Source: Actinomycetes bacterium (lineage in GTDB: Bacteria > Actinomycetota > Acidimicrobiia > Spongiisociales > JAHEDJ01). Taken from it: a stretch of 64,000 nucleotides of DNA. Shown piece by piece: positions 52,088 to 60,700 of the stretch. Every line of letters begins with the position of its first letter. Positions within the stretch are counted from its first letter, which is position 1. A program made the translations under genes and the position numbers. The DNA lies in contig JAHEDK010000008.1 in NCBI GenBank assembly GCA_024641245.1, positions 29,885-93,884 on the forward strand, written 5' to 3'. Below the pieces are notes generated by a model. It saw only the letters and a program-made list of their open reading frames with translations, had not been told where the DNA came from and made no database searches.

Positions 52088-52547
52088 TCTGACCCATCTC
52101 GACGGAGAGGGCCGAGCGCGGATGGTCGACGTTGGCGGTAAGGACCCCAGTCGGCGCCTTGCCGTTGCCGAGTCGGTGGTTGAGATGACACCGGCAACCA
52201 GAGATGTGATGTTCGGGAGTGGGCTTCCGAAAGGAGACGCGGTGTCCGTCGCCCGGGTCGCCGGACTCATGGCCGCCAAGCGCACAGCCGAATTGATTCC
52301 GCTCTGTCATCCGCTGCGGATCTCACATGCGCTTGTTGATATCGAGCCGGCGGAGATCGGCGCGCGCGTGGTGGCTCGAGTAGAAACCGTCGATCGAACC
52401 GGAGTGGAGATGGAGGCCATGGTGGCCGCTTCGGTCGCCGCCTTGACCATCTACGACATGGTCAAAGGTGTGGAACGGGGGGCGACGATCACGGCAACGC
52501 GCCTGTTGCACAAATCCGGCGGAAAGAGCGGCGAATGGAACCGATGA
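52077..52547 (+). CDS. moaC: Cyclic pyranopterin monophosphate synthase MoaC
   Basis: 156 aa. MVDVGGKDPSRRLAVAE, KGDAVSVARVAGLMAAKRT, LIPLCHPLRISHALVDIE, EMEAMVAASVAALTIYDMVK are all MoaC motifs, including the catalytic Lys/Asp stretch in YDMVKGVERG. It acts with MoaA in forming cyclic pyranopterin monophosphate. moaA, moaD and moaE are not in the window. Overlaps mog by 13 bp. Confidence 0.93.
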   Translation: MADDLTHLDGEGRARMVDVGGKDPSRRLAVAESVVEMTPATRDVMFGSGLPKGDAVSVARVAGLMAAKRTAELIPLCHPLRISHALVDIEPAEIGARVVARVETVDRTGVEMEAMVAASVAALTIYDMVKGVERGATITATRLLHKSGGKSGEWNR

Positions 52548-53017
52548 AGGCGGTCGTCCTGACCGTCAGCGACCGGGTGAGCGCCGGATCGGCCGCCGAC
52601 GAATCCGGGCCGGCCGCCGCCGCGCGACTGGAACGACTCGGGTTCACTACGACGGTCGAGGTGGTTCCCGATGGTATCGACCCGGTGGAGCGTTTCCTCA
52701 AGACCGCGGTCGACAATGGAGTCTCTCTGGTAGTGACCACCGGCGGCACCGGCTTTGCTCCCAGAGACCTGACCCCGGAGGCGACCCGGCGGGTGATCGA
52801 GCGCCCGGCGCCGGGAATCGTTGAGGCGATGCGAAGCGCCACCTTCGGATCGAATCCCTACGGAATGCTTTCAAGAGGAGAAGCAGGAATCAGTGGGGCA
52901 ACCCTGATCCTCAATCTCCCCGGTTCGGTTCGCGGCGTCGAAGAGTCCCTCGATGTGATCGGGCCGGCGTTACGCCACGGTGTGGAACTCCTCCGCTCTG
53001 AAGAGACGAGTCACTAG
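52535..53017 (+). CDS. mog: Molybdopterin adenylyltransferase (MogA/MoaB)
   Basis: 160 aa. The MoCF_biosynth fold has VLTVSDRVSAGSAADESGP at the start, VTTGGTGFAPRDLTPEAT (MPT-binding motif) and LILNLPGSVRGVEESL. It adenylates molybdopterin for MoeA. It is the last gene of the moeA-moaC-mog run and is followed by an 18-bp palindrome. Confidence 0.9.
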   Translation: MEPMKAVVLTVSDRVSAGSAADESGPAAAARLERLGFTTTVEVVPDGIDPVERFLKTAVDNGVSLVVTTGGTGFAPRDLTPEATRRVIERPAPGIVEAMRSATFGSNPYGMLSRGEAGISGATLILNLPGSVRGVEESLDVIGPALRHGVELLRSEETSH

Positions 53018-53027
53018 AAGAATTGAG

Positions 53028-53045
53028 GTACCGGGTACCCGGTAC
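53028..53045. repeat. Perfect 18-bp palindrome GTACCGGGTACCCGGTAC
   Basis: Ten bases past the mog stop. Self-complementary without a loop and made of GGTACC-like units, so it is more likely a protein-binding or recombination site or a microrepeat than a terminator. Confidence 0.5.
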
Positions 53046-53121
53046 TCAGGAGCTTCTGTCCTGTTTGTAGTCGCCTTTCGATCTCGCTACTCTCCGCGAC
53101 GACTGAGCGGAGAAAACCTTA

Positions 53122-53562
53122 ATGGCATGGGCCGTCGTTCTCGTCGTCATAGCCGCTTGGGGAGCATTCCTCCTTCCGGAGGTCATCGGCTCCCGGAAGA
53201 GCGCGCCTCTGACGACGACGCAAGAATTCAATCGCTGGACCACACGGATTGCCAATGTTCAGCGCCCCAATGGTCCCGCCCAAATCGCGCGCAACCGCGT
53301 TCTGGCGCGCCGCCGCCGGACCCTGGTCGCGTTGTTCTCGGCTGCCGTGGCCAGCCTGTTGGTGGCCGTCTGGCTCTCTGCTCCTGCCATGCTCATCACC
53401 CACATCGTCATCGACGGCGGTGTGGCCTGGTATCTGGCCATGCTCGTCCAACTCAGGCACCGTCGGGAGGCGTTGGCCCAAGTAACTCCTGTTCGTCCCG
53501 TGAGTGATGGGGTGCAAGAGATGCCGGCCGCCCAGGAAATCCACATCCTGGCCTCCAGCTAG
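53122..53562 (+). CDS. SepX/GlpR-like membrane protein
   Basis: 146 aa. N-terminal membrane helix AWAVVLVVIAAWGAFLLPEV, then a basic stretch ARNRVLARRRRTLVALF and two further hydrophobic segments (about 65-110). The N-terminal helix followed by the TTTQEFNRWTTRI segment resembles actinobacterial GlpR/SepX, the membrane protein that interacts with the SepF/FtsZ division machinery. The position after galU-moeA-moaC-mog is the same as in Streptomyces as I recall it. Similarity is modest, so the name is a prediction. Confidence 0.6.
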   Translation: MAWAVVLVVIAAWGAFLLPEVIGSRKSAPLTTTQEFNRWTTRIANVQRPNGPAQIARNRVLARRRRTLVALFSAAVASLLVAVWLSAPAMLITHIVIDGGVAWYLAMLVQLRHRREALAQVTPVRPVSDGVQEMPAAQEIHILASS

Positions 53563-53572
53563 CACGCAGCCG

Positions 53573-54202
53573 ATGTCTGTTCCCGGACTCGATGAGGTCG
53601 AATCCGCCGCTCGCACTGAACTCGACGGGAAGTTTGCTGCCCGCGAGGTGGCGCTGACGACCAGTCGAACCCTGATCAGAACCTCTGCGAATGCGATCCG
53701 TGCTCTGCATCGAGGTGAAATCGAACGAGCGGAGGATCTGATGGAACAGGGCTCGGCGCTGCTCGATGAAGCCCGCCTGGCCTGCCGGGATCATCCGGAC
53801 GTTCTCCACGCCGGGTTCGTATCGGATGCGGCCAAAGAATACGCAGAAGCCCGCCTCACCGCCGCTTTGTCCTCGGGTCGGCGGATTCCCCTGCCCGCCG
53901 AGATCGGTGTTGAAGCCGCCCCCTACCTCAATGGACTCGGTGAGGCAGTCGGGGAATTGCGACGAAGGCTCCTCGACCTGCTCCGGAAGGGCGAGCTCGA
54001 ACAAGCTGAAGAAACGCTGGTGGCAATGGTCGAAGTGCTCGACCTCCTGGCCTCGCTCGATTATCCCGATGGGATGACCGGCGGGCTTCGCCGGACCACG
54101 GACGTGGCGCGAGCTTTGATTGAGCGCAGTCGGGCCGACCTGACGACCACCGTCGTGCAAGAGCGGCTTCGGGCGGATCTTCAGCGTCACCTCGGGTCGT
54201 GA
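53573..54202 (+). CDS. Translin-family protein
   Basis: 209 aa from ATG 53573. All-helical: heptad-like segments, AAKEYAEARLTAALSSGRRIPLPAEIGVEA, PYLNGLGEAVGELRRRLLDLLRKGE and YPDGMTGGLRRTTDVARALIERSRADL. These match the translin core, including the Y-L-x-GL, G-E-x-RR and RR-x-DVAR positions. Translin and TRAX bind or cut RNA and single-stranded DNA in eukaryotes; bacterial members are poorly known. It lies 10 bp after the SepX-like gene, so the two are probably co-transcribed. Confidence 0.75.
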   Translation: MSVPGLDEVESAARTELDGKFAAREVALTTSRTLIRTSANAIRALHRGEIERAEDLMEQGSALLDEARLACRDHPDVLHAGFVSDAAKEYAEARLTAALSSGRRIPLPAEIGVEAAPYLNGLGEAVGELRRRLLDLLRKGELEQAEETLVAMVEVLDLLASLDYPDGMTGGLRRTTDVARALIERSRADLTTTVVQERLRADLQRHLGS

Positions 54203-54248
54203 CCGGATTGGCTCACGATCGGTGTGGAGTATCATGCGCCACCCATTT

Positions 54249-54322
54249 GGGGGTGTAGCTCAGCCCGGCAGAGCGCTTCCCTCGCACGGAAGAAGTCAGG
54301 GGTTCAAATCCCCTCACCTCCA
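54249..54322 (+). tRNA. tRNA-Ala (CGC anticodon)
   Basis: 74-nt cloverleaf: acceptor GGGGGTG pairs with CACCTCC (one G-U), D-stem GCTC/GAGC, anticodon stem CTTCC/GGAAG with loop CTCGCAC (anticodon CGC), T-stem AGGGG/CCCCT with TTCAAAT. Discriminator A at 54322; CCA is not encoded. The integrase of the downstream element ends 19 bp beyond its 3' end, so its 3' half is the likely attachment site. Confidence 0.93.
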
Positions 54323-54325
54323 CCC

Positions 54326-54358
54326 CAAGAAAACCCCTGGTCAACGGGGGTTTTCTTG
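54326..54358 (+). terminator. Strong hairpin after tRNA-Ala
   Basis: Perfect 12-bp arms (54326-54337, 54347-54358), 9-nt loop, with TTTT in the second arm. It terminates the tRNA transcript. The integrase stop lies within it, so it can also end integrase mRNA on the other strand. Confidence 0.8.
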
Positions 54359-55486
54359 CGTCCTGGGGTGGATTTCTGAGACGCCAAAAGAGGGCTCTGT
54401 CAACATCCTGTCAACAGGAAGTAAAAGGAAGCCTGCATCGAGGCGCTCGGCGGCTGCCTCATCGAGGCCCTCGAAGAGGTGTCCGTAAGTGTCGAGGGTG
54501 GTCCTGATCGAGGCATGTCCGAGGCGCTGCTGGATCACTTTAGGGTGTTCTCCTTGAGCGATCAGGAGGGCGACATGCGTGTGCCGGAGATCGTGGAAGC
54601 GACACGGCTCACCCACCGAGGCACGCACCGCGGGCAGCCAGAAGCGTTCACGAAACGTGGTTCTGCGAAGGGGGCCTCCGTCGGGCGCCTGGAACACGAG
54701 ATCCGATTGGTGTGCAGGTCGGCCGGCCAGGTGTTCGGCGAGGGACCCGACGAGGAAGCGGGGGAGAGTGATCGTGCGACGGCTGGCAGGGGTCTTTGGT
54801 TCGCCAAACACGATTCGTCCGGCGACCTCGCTGCAGGTCTCGGCGACGGTGACCGTTCGAGCCAATAGATTGAGACGTTCGACTCGCAAGCCGGCCAGTT
54901 CACCGAATCGCAGACCGGTGTAGGCGGCGGCCAGCACGAGGTTCTCGAACCGCACATCTATTGCGCCGATGAGGTCTGCTACCTCCGCCTGGGACAGGAA
55001 GCGCATCTCGCTCTGCGTCTGCGGTGGCAGCTTCACTCCGCGACAAGGGGTACGGCCGATCAGGTCTGAGTCGGCAGCCGATGAGAACACCGCCGCGGTG
55101 AGCTGGTAGGCCTTCCTGATCGTTGCGGGTGATTTGCCGTCGCTGCGGAGTGCGGCGACGAACGCTTGGACGTCGGCGGAGAGGACTTGGCCCAACCGTC
55201 GGTCACCGAAGTAGGGGAGCACCAGGTGGCGCATGACTGACTCGTCACGGACCCGGGTGGACTCCCGCAGGTGGACTCTGCCGGCCGACCACACCTCTGC
55301 CCACTGCGCGAACGTGGTGGCGGCCAGCTTGGGGTCGAGCCAGTCTCCCCGGGCCAGGTCGGTGTCGGTGCCGGCTGCGTAGCGGCGGGCGTCACCGAGC
55401 CTGTCGAACGTCTTGGATCGCTGGCGACCGGATGGGTCCCGATAGAGGACCTGCCATCGATCACCCCGACGACGGATGCTGGCCAT
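54341..55486 (-). CDS. Tyrosine-type site-specific integrase
   Basis: 381 aa. The N-terminal arm-binding domain (MASIRRRGDRWQVLYRDPSG) and SAM-like core-binding domain (about 60-150) are followed by the catalytic domain with YTGLRFGELAGL (Arg), GEPKTPASRRTI (Lys), FHDLRHTHVALL (His, Arg) and LGHASIRTTLDTYGHL (His, Tyr). All catalytic residues appear intact. It reads towards tRNA-Ala, and its last codons lie in the tRNA terminator. It catalyses integration and excision at the tRNA 3' end. Confidence 0.93.
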   Translation of the reverse strand: MASIRRRGDRWQVLYRDPSGRQRSKTFDRLGDARRYAAGTDTDLARGDWLDPKLAATTFAQWAEVWSAGRVHLRESTRVRDESVMRHLVLPYFGDRRLGQVLSADVQAFVAALRSDGKSPATIRKAYQLTAAVFSSAADSDLIGRTPCRGVKLPPQTQSEMRFLSQAEVADLIGAIDVRFENLVLAAAYTGLRFGELAGLRVERLNLLARTVTVAETCSEVAGRIVFGEPKTPASRRTITLPRFLVGSLAEHLAGRPAHQSDLVFQAPDGGPLRRTTFRERFWLPAVRASVGEPCRFHDLRHTHVALLIAQGEHPKVIQQRLGHASIRTTLDTYGHLFEGLDEAAAERLDAGFLLLPVDRMLTEPSFGVSEIHPRTQENPR

Positions 55487-55540
55487 CGTCCACCTCCATT
55501 CCTGGCTTCGAGCCTGCCTGGCTTCGACTGTAGCGGCCGC

Positions 55541-55765
55541 TCAGTGAGCGACACCCGATGTCTGACGGCCACGATGGATGAGATGGCCCGGTCGAGCTGT
55601 GCCGATCCAGTCCTCGACGTCTGCCCAACGAAACCGGAGGTGCTTGCCGACTCGAAAGCCCGGCGGGCCCTGGTGCCGGTAGCGCCAGGCGTAGATGGTT
55701 GCGATGGGTACTTGGAGGTAGTCGGCGAGTTGTTGGGCTGAGAGCAACGGTTCGAGGTTGTTCAT
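55541..55765 (-). CDS. AlpA/Xis-like helix-turn-helix excisionase
   Basis: 74 aa from ATG 55763-55765. The MerR-like winged helix reads LLSAQQLADYLQVPIATIYA, then the wing FRVGKHLRFRWADVEDWIGT. AlpA and Xis proteins of this size activate excision of integrated elements by bending DNA near the attachment site and acting on the integrase promoter. It lies 54 bp upstream of the integrase gene in the same direction. TGTCA hexamers immediately upstream may be its sites. Confidence 0.85.
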   Translation of the reverse strand: MNNLEPLLSAQQLADYLQVPIATIYAWRYRHQGPPGFRVGKHLRFRWADVEDWIGTARPGHLIHRGRQTSGVAH

Positions 55766-55788
55766 CCCTCGACTTTGGGTCGGGACCC

Positions 55789-55967
55789 TGTCATCTCGAT
55801 GACATTTGAGTGTCAGCAGGCCTGTCATTCTGATGCTATTTCGGTTGTTTCCCCTGCTCAGCGGCCCGTCTTGGAGAGGTTCGAGATCGGTGCATACCGG
55901 GTCGCTCGGTGGTTGTCTCCGAGGGATTGGAGTGGCGAGTTGGAGGGTCACTGACACTCTGCTGACA
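55789..55967. promoter_or_regulatory. TGTCA/TGACA hexamer array upstream of the excisionase
   Basis: TGTCAT-CTCG-ATGACA (55789-55804) is a perfect inverted repeat. Further TGTCA copies start at 55811 and 55823, and TGACA copies at 55952 and 55963, mostly 11-12 bp apart. The spacing fits a binding array for a small winged-helix protein such as the adjacent AlpA-like product, or part of an oriT near the relaxase gene. The remaining sequence to 56341 shows no credible gene. Confidence 0.4.
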
Positions 55968-56341
55968 GGGTTGTCGTGTCTAGTAGCCGACATGGAGCCT
56001 GTTGGCAGCATCGACCACCGCGAAGATCGGAACCTCACCTCAGGTTTGGCCGGCGTTGGGACGGGCCCTCGGTACATCCGCTCCGAAGGCCAGCCGACAG
56101 GGATTGCGGACTCGGATCACGAACCGTTCGAACCAAACACGGGCCACCATCTCGAATGTTCAACAGCCTCTCAGGATGAGACCACCCGATCCGAAACAAC
56201 CACGATCCATCGAGACCACCATCGCATCAACCATTCCACCCGCACCCAAGGATGTGCCCTTTCGACCGATCGTTCTCTTCGACACACGCATCTGCAACGA
56301 GTTGCTTTAGGGGCACGGGTCGACCGCACGGGGGGTGGCTG

Positions 56342-59122
56342 GTGTTGAGTTTGGCGAAGGCTGCCAAGGACTATTACCTGCGCAAGCTGGGGGCGATCTC
56401 CCCCGGGGAGGATTACTACTTGCGGGGCGGTACCGCCACCGGCAGATGGCGCGGCAGCGGCGCCGCCGAGCTGGGCCTGGAGGGGGTGGTGTCGGCGGAG
56501 GGGTTGGTGCGGTTGTTCGACGGTCAACATCCCGCCACCGGCGAACAGCTGGGTCGTAGCCTGCGGAAGGATGGGGTGGCGGCGTGGGATGTGACCTTCT
56601 CAGCGGACAAGTCGGTGTCCCTGCTCTGGGCGTTAGGAGATCCCGACACCCGTCGCCAGGTGTTGGAGGCGTTCGAGGAAGCGACCTCCTCGGCGTTGGG
56701 GTATTTGGAGTCGGTCGCCTCATCAACCCGGGGCGCTTCCAAGACCCCGCTCCTCGACGACCACGGCAATCCGGTTCGCAACGAGGATGGGACACCCAAG
56801 TTTCGGGTGGTGACCTGGCCGATCCCCACTTCTGGGTATGTGGCAGCGTCGTTCACCGAGTTCACCTCCCGCGCCGACGACCCCCAGCTGCATACTCATG
56901 TGGTGGTCGCCAACAAGGTCAAAGGCACCGATGGGATATGGCGCACTTTGGACGGCCGGTTGTTGTATCGGTATCAGTTGGCTGCCGGCTATCTCCACGA
57001 AGCCGTCCTCAGACACGAGCTGACGGAGCGGCTGGGAGTTGGTTGGCAGCCGGTCCGTAACGGGATGGCCGACATTGTGGGGTTCACCCGCCCCCAGATC
57101 GAAGCGTTCTCTCGTCGCCGCCACCAGCTCGAAGCATGGCGGCAGCAACGGAGCTTTCCGGATACGCCGGCGGCCCGGCAGGTGGCGGTGTTGGCTACCC
57201 GGACACCGAAACGGGACCATCCCCTCGCCGAACTGGAGGTCGAGTGGTGGGAGCGGGCGGCCGAGGTGGGTCTCACCCCCGACCGGATCACCCGGGTAAT
57301 GGGTGGTAGCCGGGAGATCACACCGGTCGACCCAACCGGGCTGTTCGAACAGCTGGCGTCGCCCGACGGGCTTACCGAACGGGCTTCGACTTTCGGGCAG
57401 GCTGAGGTGGTCAAAGAAATAGCGGCGGCCTTGCCGGAAGGTGGCAGCCGCCACCACATCGAACATTTGGCCGAAACGTTCCTCGACACACCCGACGTTG
57501 TGCCCGTCCTACCCGGCAGCACCGTCGAGCATTCCACCCCGATCGAGTCCGAAGCGGTCGACGAACTGGTCGCAGAGGTGGTGTCCCGTCCGATGCGACG
57601 CCGCGACGGGGCCCTGTTCCCCGGCACCGTGCACCGCCAGTTCACCACGGTTGAGCTGTTGGTTGCCGAGCAGCGGGTCATCGAACAGGCCATTGGGGGG
57701 ATAGGTGCCGGCCGATGGGCTGCACCCGGTCGTCTGGTCGAAGCCCGGTTGCGACGGCACCAACATCTGACCGAAGGGCAAAGACAGATGGTCCGCCGGT
57801 TCGCCACCTCCAGCAACACCATCGATATTGGGATCGGCCCAGCAGGAACCGGCAAAACCGCCGTGATGGAAGTGATCAGCGAACTCGCTTCCATGACCGG
57901 CACCGAGATCCTGGGTGGGGCGTTGGCAGGCAGGACCGCCGCCGGCCTGCAAGAGGCCACCGGGATCCCCTCGACCACCCTCACCCGACTGATCGGCGAG
58001 AGCCGAGATAGAGGTGGCCTTCCTGACGGTGCGATCGTGGTAGTCGACGAGGCGGGGATGGTCGGCACCCGTCAACTCGCCGCCGTCTCCGATCTCGTCG
58101 AGGCCGCGGGAGGGAAGTTGATCCTGATCGGTGATGACCGTCAGCTACCCGAGATCGACGCCGGTGGCCTCTTCAAGGCTCTAGCCACAAGGCTCCCAGC
58201 CGTGGAACTGACCGACAACATCCGCCAGCAACACCAATGGGAACGCAACGCTCTCACCCAACTCCGCCACGGACCGGTCGACCAAGCGATCGAGGCCTAC
58301 CGACAGCAGGGCAGATTGAACGTCGGACAGAACCGAGACGACACTATCGGACGGGCAGTCCGGGATTGGTATCGCCATGTCACATCCACCGGTGACCTCA
58401 CCTCGGGGTTGCTCATCGCCCACAACAACGACACCGTCACCGAACTCAACCAGCAAGCCCGCCTTCACCTGACGGCATCCAACCGGCTCCACGGACCCAC
58501 ACTCGAAGTAGGGGAGCAGCGCTTCCAAGCTGGTGACCGGATCCTATGCCGCAAAAACCAGACTCGGCTCGGGGCACTCAACGGCGACCTCGGCACTGTT
58601 GTCTCCGTCGACCCCGACCACGACACGCTCACCGTGCAGCTCGACCGTGACCCCGAAACCCGCAACCTGCCCGTCTGGTATCTCGACCAAGGCCACGTCG
58701 ATTACGGCTATGCCCTCACCGGGCACAAGGCCCAAGGGGTCACCACCGACCGTACCTTCGTGATCGTCGACGGGACCACCGACCGGGAATGGGCCTACGT
58801 GGCGATGAGCCGCGGCCGGCAAGCCAACACCCTCTACCTCACCAACCCCGAACCGGCTGATGAGCAGTGCACCCACCTCACCCACCAAGGTCAACAAGAT
58901 GCCCTCGATCGCCTTACTGCCGCCCTCAACCACAGCAGAGCCCGGACCGCTGCTATCGACCATCCCGGACCGGCCATCACCGACGACGTCGACCCGTTGG
59001 GTCCGCCCCCACCCAGCAGTGATGTCGCCGCTCGGGTCGCCTGGCTGATCGCCAAACGCCAAACCGAACGAGATGCAACCGAACGGCAAACGCCGGGCTT
59101 CGACCTCGCCGCCGGCCGCTGA
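56342..59122 (+). CDS. MobF-family conjugative relaxase-helicase
   Basis: 926 aa from GTG 56342, with GGGGGGTGG upstream. The TrwC relaxase domain has paired tyrosines Y11-Y12 and Y25-Y26 (DYYLRKL and EDYYLRGG), and the metal motif PQLHTHVVV (H184, H186). The helicase domain carries Walker A GPAGTGKT (499-506), VVVDEAGM (Walker B) and late motifs TGHKAQGVT and VAMSRGR. It nicks oriT, stays linked through tyrosine, and unwinds the transferred strand. The gap between tyrosine pairs is 12 residues, longer than in TraI or TrwC. It ends ERQTPGFDLAAGR. Confidence 0.93.
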   Translation: MLSLAKAAKDYYLRKLGAISPGEDYYLRGGTATGRWRGSGAAELGLEGVVSAEGLVRLFDGQHPATGEQLGRSLRKDGVAAWDVTFSADKSVSLLWALGDPDTRRQVLEAFEEATSSALGYLESVASSTRGASKTPLLDDHGNPVRNEDGTPKFRVVTWPIPTSGYVAASFTEFTSRADDPQLHTHVVVANKVKGTDGIWRTLDGRLLYRYQLAAGYLHEAVLRHELTERLGVGWQPVRNGMADIVGFTRPQIEAFSRRRHQLEAWRQQRSFPDTPAARQVAVLATRTPKRDHPLAELEVEWWERAAEVGLTPDRITRVMGGSREITPVDPTGLFEQLASPDGLTERASTFGQAEVVKEIAAALPEGGSRHHIEHLAETFLDTPDVVPVLPGSTVEHSTPIESEAVDELVAEVVSRPMRRRDGALFPGTVHRQFTTVELLVAEQRVIEQAIGGIGAGRWAAPGRLVEARLRRHQHLTEGQRQMVRRFATSSNTIDIGIGPAGTGKTAVMEVISELASMTGTEILGGALAGRTAAGLQEATGIPSTTLTRLIGESRDRGGLPDGAIVVVDEAGMVGTRQLAAVSDLVEAAGGKLILIGDDRQLPEIDAGGLFKALATRLPAVELTDNIRQQHQWERNALTQLRHGPVDQAIEAYRQQGRLNVGQNRDDTIGRAVRDWYRHVTSTGDLTSGLLIAHNNDTVTELNQQARLHLTASNRLHGPTLEVGEQRFQAGDRILCRKNQTRLGALNGDLGTVVSVDPDHDTLTVQLDRDPETRNLPVWYLDQGHVDYGYALTGHKAQGVTTDRTFVIVDGTTDREWAYVAMSRGRQANTLYLTNPEPADEQCTHLTHQGQQDALDRLTAALNHSRARTAAIDHPGPAITDDVDPLGPPPPSSDVAARVAWLIAKRQTERDATERQTPGFDLAAGR

Positions 59123-59300
59123 CCACTACCACGGAACGTGACAACCCAATATCTGGGATCAGCGGCATATTGCCGGATCGAGGGCGCGGAAGGGCGCTCG
59201 ATAACGTGCGGCCGGGTGGGTGATCTGGGCGGCGAGTCGACGAATTCCCCTCAGTCGAGGTCGTGCCTGATCTCTCTAGGCGGGGCCGTGCCAGATTGAG

Positions 59301-60608
59301 TCAGCGTTGTTGCGGTTGGCAGGTTTCGGACACGACGACGAGATCGTTGCCTTGGCACGATGTGAGTGCCTCAACAATGGCAAATGCCGTTTCGTATAGA
59401 CCAGCGAGTTCGTTGGGCGGTCGATTGAGGTCCATCCAGTACCGAGTCGGCGGGCCGTCTTGCTCCAGAGCCAGGTAGGCGGCGCCACCGTCGGCACAGT
59501 CGGGGCAGCCATAGACCGGCTCGAGCACAACCCCGTCGAGCGTGTCGAGCTTCGAGTTGATCTGGGTGACAGCCTGCTCCGTCAGTAGACCCTCGTTGAC
59601 GAATAACGGTTCGTCACCCTCCCGGCTCCATCCCGCAAGGCTCGCTTGTGTCTTGTCAATCTCCAGGTTGGCCAAGCAGAAACCAGCGCACATCCCGAAA
59701 GACCATCCGGCACCGACAAGGTGGGCTTCTGTGATCGGTGAATCGGCGCTCGGATGCAGGGTGCGGGTTGCGCGGTAATCTGGGCCAGCGTCCCTTGGCC
59801 ACTCCCAGCTCATTTCGTACTGCTCCGTCGCCGAAAGGAGAAGTAGAGTCGCCTGGAATGGAGCTGCGCCCAAGGCCCTAATGCCCTCGACGACTGTGCT
59901 CTCACCCTCGACCCATTGCACGCACTCAGATTCCGCCGGTTGCGCATACAGTTGCATGTGCAACACAGTCGAGATTCCATCTGCGGAGACGATTTCGACG
60001 CGCGCCTCGCTATCAGGATCGATTTCGTGGAGTTCAGCCCCGACCACGAACGAGTCGTTGGTGTCGGGTAACCAGACGCTTGCTATCGGCAGCAGCGGCG
60101 GCCCGGCAACCGATGCCGAGACGAGAAGAGCAAACCTCGTGGACCCTTCTCCGAATTGGCCGTGGAAGTCGATCCGATGGGTTCCTGACTCGGGGGGCAT
60201 CGCAAGACTCCACGTTCCCGGACCCACAGGTTCCAGCGAAAGGTGGGCACTGCAATCGTGATCATTGGCCCGATACCACGCCGATAGGACACCGCCATCG
60301 ATCCACGAGATCAACACCGACGGAGCGTCGACATCGATTGGTGTCGGGATCTCCGCCCCGAACGAGTCTGCGCAGCCGCCAGGGTCCCAGCAGTAGTCGA
60401 ATCCGTGGGTTGCAACCGTGGAACCCCCAGTGTCGACTTGGAGAGGAGGAGGACCGTCTGAACCAACAAGATCCGGCGCAGCGACGTCGACACTGGGAAC
60501 GGTCAAGGCCGTGGTAGGTTCGACCTGCACGGAATCGCCAGCTTCATCCGAGCACGCAGCCGCAAGGACCACCGATGCAATAACCACGACCAGCCATTTC
60601 GTCCCCAT
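59301..60608 (-). CDS. Large lipoprotein of unknown function
   Basis: 435 aa. Signal peptide with lipobox VLAAAC (C19), then an acidic Thr/Pro linker. The rest is beta-rich with several cysteines (YCWDPGGCADS, CSAHL, MCAGFCLANL, GCPDCADGGAA, SCQGND), suggesting disulfides outside the membrane. No family is recognised. It lies beyond the relaxase and is read towards it. Codon use is less GC-rich at the third position than in the relaxase, which suggests cargo of different origin. Confidence 0.7.
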   Translation of the reverse strand: MGTKWLVVVIASVVLAAACSDEAGDSVQVEPTTALTVPSVDVAAPDLVGSDGPPPLQVDTGGSTVATHGFDYCWDPGGCADSFGAEIPTPIDVDAPSVLISWIDGGVLSAWYRANDHDCSAHLSLEPVGPGTWSLAMPPESGTHRIDFHGQFGEGSTRFALLVSASVAGPPLLPIASVWLPDTNDSFVVGAELHEIDPDSEARVEIVSADGISTVLHMQLYAQPAESECVQWVEGESTVVEGIRALGAAPFQATLLLLSATEQYEMSWEWPRDAGPDYRATRTLHPSADSPITEAHLVGAGWSFGMCAGFCLANLEIDKTQASLAGWSREGDEPLFVNEGLLTEQAVTQINSKLDTLDGVVLEPVYGCPDCADGGAAYLALEQDGPPTRYWMDLNRPPNELAGLYETAFAIVEALTSCQGNDLVVVSETCQPQQR

Positions 60609-60700
60609 AGTGATCAGACGCTAGACGAACCCGTCTAGGTTCCCCACTTCCAACGCCGCAGGAACATCCGCCCGAAGGCAACATCGTCGCCGCCCGCCCC

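Larger units (their letters stand above)
54249..59122. mobile_element. Left part of an integrative mobilizable element at tRNA-Ala
   Basis: The tRNA-Ala gene, a tyrosine integrase reading towards it, a small AlpA-like excisionase and a MobF relaxase-helicase form the classical left end of an IME or ICE. No type IV secretion or coupling-protein gene is seen up to 64 kb, so mobilisation in trans is likelier than self-transfer. No second copy of the tRNA 3' end was found in the window; the right border is probably outside, or the element has decayed. The upper bound given is only the end of the relaxase gene. Confidence 0.7.

Noticed and set aside
56989..58068. 359-codon minus-strand ORF inside the relaxase gene
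   Set aside because: Ser/Pro/Arg-rich shadow; the relaxase frame carries catalytic motifs across this interval.
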